A stretch of DNA of 8,074 bases from an uncultured Actinomycetes bacterium. Its GTDB lineage: Bacteria > Actinomycetota > Actinomycetes > Nanopelagicales > Nanopelagicaceae. The position numbers and the translations under genes are program-made. The notes under the pieces were generated by a model that had not been told where the DNA came from, did no database searches, and saw nothing but the letters and a program-made list of their open reading frames with translations. Every line of letters begins with the position of its first letter. The first letter of the stretch is position 1. The stretch is from the NCBI GenBank assembly GCA_903921405.1, contig CAIXPV010000033.1, forward strand, positions 1-8,074. The letters run 5' to 3'. Positions 6,557 to 8,074 of the stretch are shown here, piece by piece.

Positions 6557-7861
6557 ATGACTAAGCCTTTAGGACGCTCATATTGGAAGTTATGGCTTGC
6601 CACGGCGATTTCAAATCTGGGCGATGGTGTTTCAATGGTGGCTTATCCATGGTTGGCATCTGCGGTAACACGATCCCCAATACTCATTGCCGCCGCAGGT
6701 TTTGCCTCGCGTCTGCCATGGTTAATCTTCACTTTACATGCTGGCGTGCTGACCGATCGATTTGATAGACGCAAGTTAATAGTAGGTATGGATTTTCTTC
6801 GCGGAGTATTGACGGTCTTCGTTGGAGGTGTTGTTTTCCTTAATAAAGATACTTTGCCATCGCTGAATGATTTGACGTCTATTACTGATCTAAAAACTAA
6901 TTGGAGTTTGTACATAACTTTGGTGGTTACGGCATTCTTGTTTGGCCTTGCTGAGGTGCTGCGCGATAACAGCGCTCAGACTTTGATGCCTTCGGTTGTC
7001 GATAAAGAAAATTTGGAGAAAGCCAATAGCCGTATGTGGTCGGCTGAGTCATTAACAAATAGTTTTATTGGACCTCCTCTGGGTTCCTTGTTAATAGGAA
7101 TCGCAATCTTCTTGCCTTTCTTCTTTGATGCAGTTTCATTTTTTATTGCCGTTGCTCTTATTGCCTCACTAGCTGGAAGTTTCAGGCCAATTCAAAGCGA
7201 TGCACCGCGTGAAAAAATCAATTTCAGGGCAGAGATTCGAGAAGGCTTCGATTGGTTGTGGGTACATCCATTACTGCGGCCCATGGCAATCATCTTGGGC
7301 TGCATGAATGGGTTGGGCACTATGGTCGGTGCCGTCTATATTTTATTTGCCCAAGAGGTTTTACATACCACCGTCTTCATCTTCGCCATTTTGGGTACTG
7401 CAGGAGCGATCGGCGGGACTATTGGCGGATTTTTTGCACCGAAAGTCTCAGCTAAGTTGGGAAGTGGTCCATCACTGGCCTTAGCTTTAGCCGCGGCCCC
7501 CATTGGAAATCTGATTATTGGCCTAACCTCTTCATGGCAAGTGGTCTGGGTTGTGACGGCCTTTGAGACATTTGTTGCGATTTTATGGAACACAATCACA
7601 GTCTCACTTCGCCAAAGCATCATTCCGCCAGCACTTCTTGGGCGGGTCAATAGCGTCTATCGATTCTTTGCCTGGGGTTCGATCCCTATTGGAATGTTTG
7701 TGGGTGGGGGATTAGTCACGGCGATGACGCATATGGTCTCTCGTGAAAGCGCACTTCGAGCCCCGTACCTGATTTCAGTGGCGCTGGGTCTGATCCTGTG
7801 GGCGCTCGCGGCCCCTCGTTTGACGACGGCCCGAATCGAAGCGGCCCGCCAAAGCGCGTAA
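6557..7861 (+). CDS. MFS transporter, EntS/MFS_3-like exporter (second of tandem pair)
   Basis: A 434-residue polytopic transporter, paralogous to the gene just upstream. Shared landmarks are LW.A..SNLGDGV near the N-terminus (12-25), GVLTDRFDRR (63-72) in the helix 2-3 loop, EVLRDNSAQTLMPSVV (133-148), KANSRMWSAESL (155-166), and GRVNSVYRFFAWGSIPIG (362-379). About 12 helices are predicted. The main difference is a polar insertion of roughly 20 residues (about 96-117) between helices 3 and 4, expected to face outward, and a basic Arg-rich C-terminal tail. Identity to the neighbour looks modest, so the duplication is old and substrates may differ. The ATG at 6557 lies 9 nt after the previous stop, suggesting translation from a shared message. 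Its last ~80 bases are visibly more GC-rich than the rest. Confidence 0.9.
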   Translation: MTKPLGRSYWKLWLATAISNLGDGVSMVAYPWLASAVTRSPILIAAAGFASRLPWLIFTLHAGVLTDRFDRRKLIVGMDFLRGVLTVFVGGVVFLNKDTLPSLNDLTSITDLKTNWSLYITLVVTAFLFGLAEVLRDNSAQTLMPSVVDKENLEKANSRMWSAESLTNSFIGPPLGSLLIGIAIFLPFFFDAVSFFIAVALIASLAGSFRPIQSDAPREKINFRAEIREGFDWLWVHPLLRPMAIILGCMNGLGTMVGAVYILFAQEVLHTTVFIFAILGTAGAIGGTIGGFFAPKVSAKLGSGPSLALALAAAPIGNLIIGLTSSWQVVWVVTAFETFVAILWNTITVSLRQSIIPPALLGRVNSVYRFFAWGSIPIGMFVGGGLVTAMTHMVSRESALRAPYLISVALGLILWALAAPRLTTARIEAARQSA

Positions 7862-7877
7862 ATCACCTCTTTCCTGC

Positions 7878-7906
7878 TCGACATTCGGCGCAATTCTGTC
7901 CAATTT
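7878..7906 (+). promoter_or_regulatory. Possible promoter for the downstream secreted-protein gene
   Basis: TCGACA (7878-7883) differs from TTGACA at one base. Seventeen nt later lies CAATTT (7901-7906), a weak -10. Transcription would start near 7913, just before the first of two strong hairpins, leaving a leader of about 120 nt. No better TANNNT box was found in the intergenic region. A gapped hairpin, CTG/CCAA with TTGG/CAG (7896-7913), overlaps it. Confidence 0.3.
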
Positions 7907-7921
7907 TTGGCAGTCGAAAGG

Positions 7922-8030
7922 GCCGTGCCTGTTGCATCACATAGGTGAGGTACGGCAGACTCTCTCCACCAATGGGTAGGTGTGGGGTTAGTCGACTCTT
8001 CACATGTACCCAATAACCCCTCAAGGAGGA
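7922..8030 (+). ncRNA. Candidate structured 5' leader (two hairpins plus alternative long-range pairing)
   Basis: Hairpin 1: GCCGTGCC (7922-7929) pairs with GGTACGGC (7949-7956), 8 bp with one G-U, and inside it TCAC (7937-7940) pairs with GTGA (7945-7948). Hairpin 2: 7974-7984 pairs with 8001-8011, 11 positions with one G-G mismatch and one G-U. Its loop begins GGGTTA, which with G7984 can pair with TAACCCC (8014-8020) as a pseudoknot-like or competing structure. Just downstream, CCTC (8019-8022) can pair with GAGG (8026-8029) of the Shine-Dalgarno, so the choice of partner could control translation. I match it to no riboswitch class I know. The base pairs are seen in the sequence; the regulatory role is inferred. 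Confidence 0.4.
8023..8029 (+). promoter_or_regulatory. Strong Shine-Dalgarno AAGGAGG
   Basis: AAGGAGG lies 4 nt before the ATG at 8034. It is the only near-perfect ribosome-binding site in the window, so the gene it serves is probably highly expressed and its mRNA has a genuine leader, unlike its neighbours. The CCTC immediately upstream could mask it. Confidence 0.85.
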
Positions 8031-8033
8031 CTA

Positions 8034-8074
8034 ATGAAGTTACAACGCAGCGCAAAATTTGCGTTAGCAATTAC
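8034..8074 (+). CDS. Start of a probable secreted protein (partial; substrate-binding protein or lipoprotein likely)
   Basis: Only 13 full codons are inside the window: MKLQRSAKFALAI. A basic N-terminus followed by the start of a hydrophobic run is the pattern of a Sec signal peptide. In actinobacteria such starts, with a strong Shine-Dalgarno, are common for ABC-transporter substrate-binding proteins and other exported proteins. That identity is a guess because the cleavage site or lipobox and the mature domain lie beyond the edge. The gene stands 172 nt after the second MFS gene, behind its own structured leader, so it is probably a separate transcription unit. Confidence 0.7.
   Translation, partial: MKLQRSAKFALAI

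Noticed and set aside
7896..7913. Hairpin CTG-CCAA / TTGG-CAG as a terminator of the second MFS gene
   Set aside because: Short, with a bulged T, AT-rich near the loop and not followed by a T-run. The T's are in the loop, and the segment fits better as part of a promoter.
7657..8070. 137-residue minus-strand frame across the MFS end and the intergenic region
   Set aside because: It overlaps the conserved MFS C-terminus and the next gene's start, and its translation looks like non-coding sequence.
1..8074. Mobile elements, CRISPR arrays, tRNA or rRNA genes
   Set aside because: I saw no transposase or integrase motifs, regularly spaced repeats, cloverleaf-like segments or rRNA-like stretches; nearly all the window is explained by coding genes.

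Overview
The window looks like chromosomal DNA of a small-genome, roughly GC-balanced to slightly AT-rich actinobacterium. A freshwater Nanopelagicales ('acI')-type lineage is my best guess. The reasons are the MalT-type LuxR regulator, start codons mostly without Shine-Dalgarno sequences but with a TANNNT -10 box 6-8 nt upstream (typical of leaderless actinobacterial mRNAs), and the signal-peptide-like start of the last gene. The organism is an inference. No insertion sequence, integrase, tRNA, rRNA or CRISPR array was seen.

Layout. (1) Positions 1-93 hold the tail of an upstream plus-strand gene, frame unresolved, closed by a textbook intrinsic terminator. (2) A 51-residue single-span membrane protein (108-263, +) starts directly behind the terminator. 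It converges, with an 11-bp overlap, on a 186-residue polytopic membrane protein (253-813, -) with two similar proline-rich halves. (3) A 55-bp divergent promoter region separates that gene from a compact P1B-type metal ATPase (869-2647, +). The ATPase has a TPCP transport motif and no N-terminal metal-binding domain. (4) A spacer with two GGGTGA/TCACCC palindromes leads into an 868-residue MalT/LuxR STAND regulator (2697-5303, +). (5) Two tandem paralogous MFS exporters follow with only 23-nt and 9-nt gaps (5327-6547 and 6557-7861, +). (6) A 172-nt intergenic region can fold into two hairpins, with an alternative pairing next to a strong Shine-Dalgarno. It precedes the first 13 complete codons of a probably secreted protein (8034 onward, +).

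Working together. The ATPase, regulator and two exporters lie head to tail and are probably at least partly co-transcribed, with extra leaderless promoters in front of individual genes. The simplest reading is a membrane efflux or homeostasis cluster. The large signal-sensing regulator would control the two exporters and possibly itself through the palindromes; the ATPase may be a partner or only an upstream neighbour. No substrate can be assigned from sequence alone. The parts most likely to be undescribed are the twin-palindrome spacer at 2658-2710, the structured leader at 7922-8030, and the pairing of a TPCP-class ATPase with a MalT-type regulator and paired exporters.
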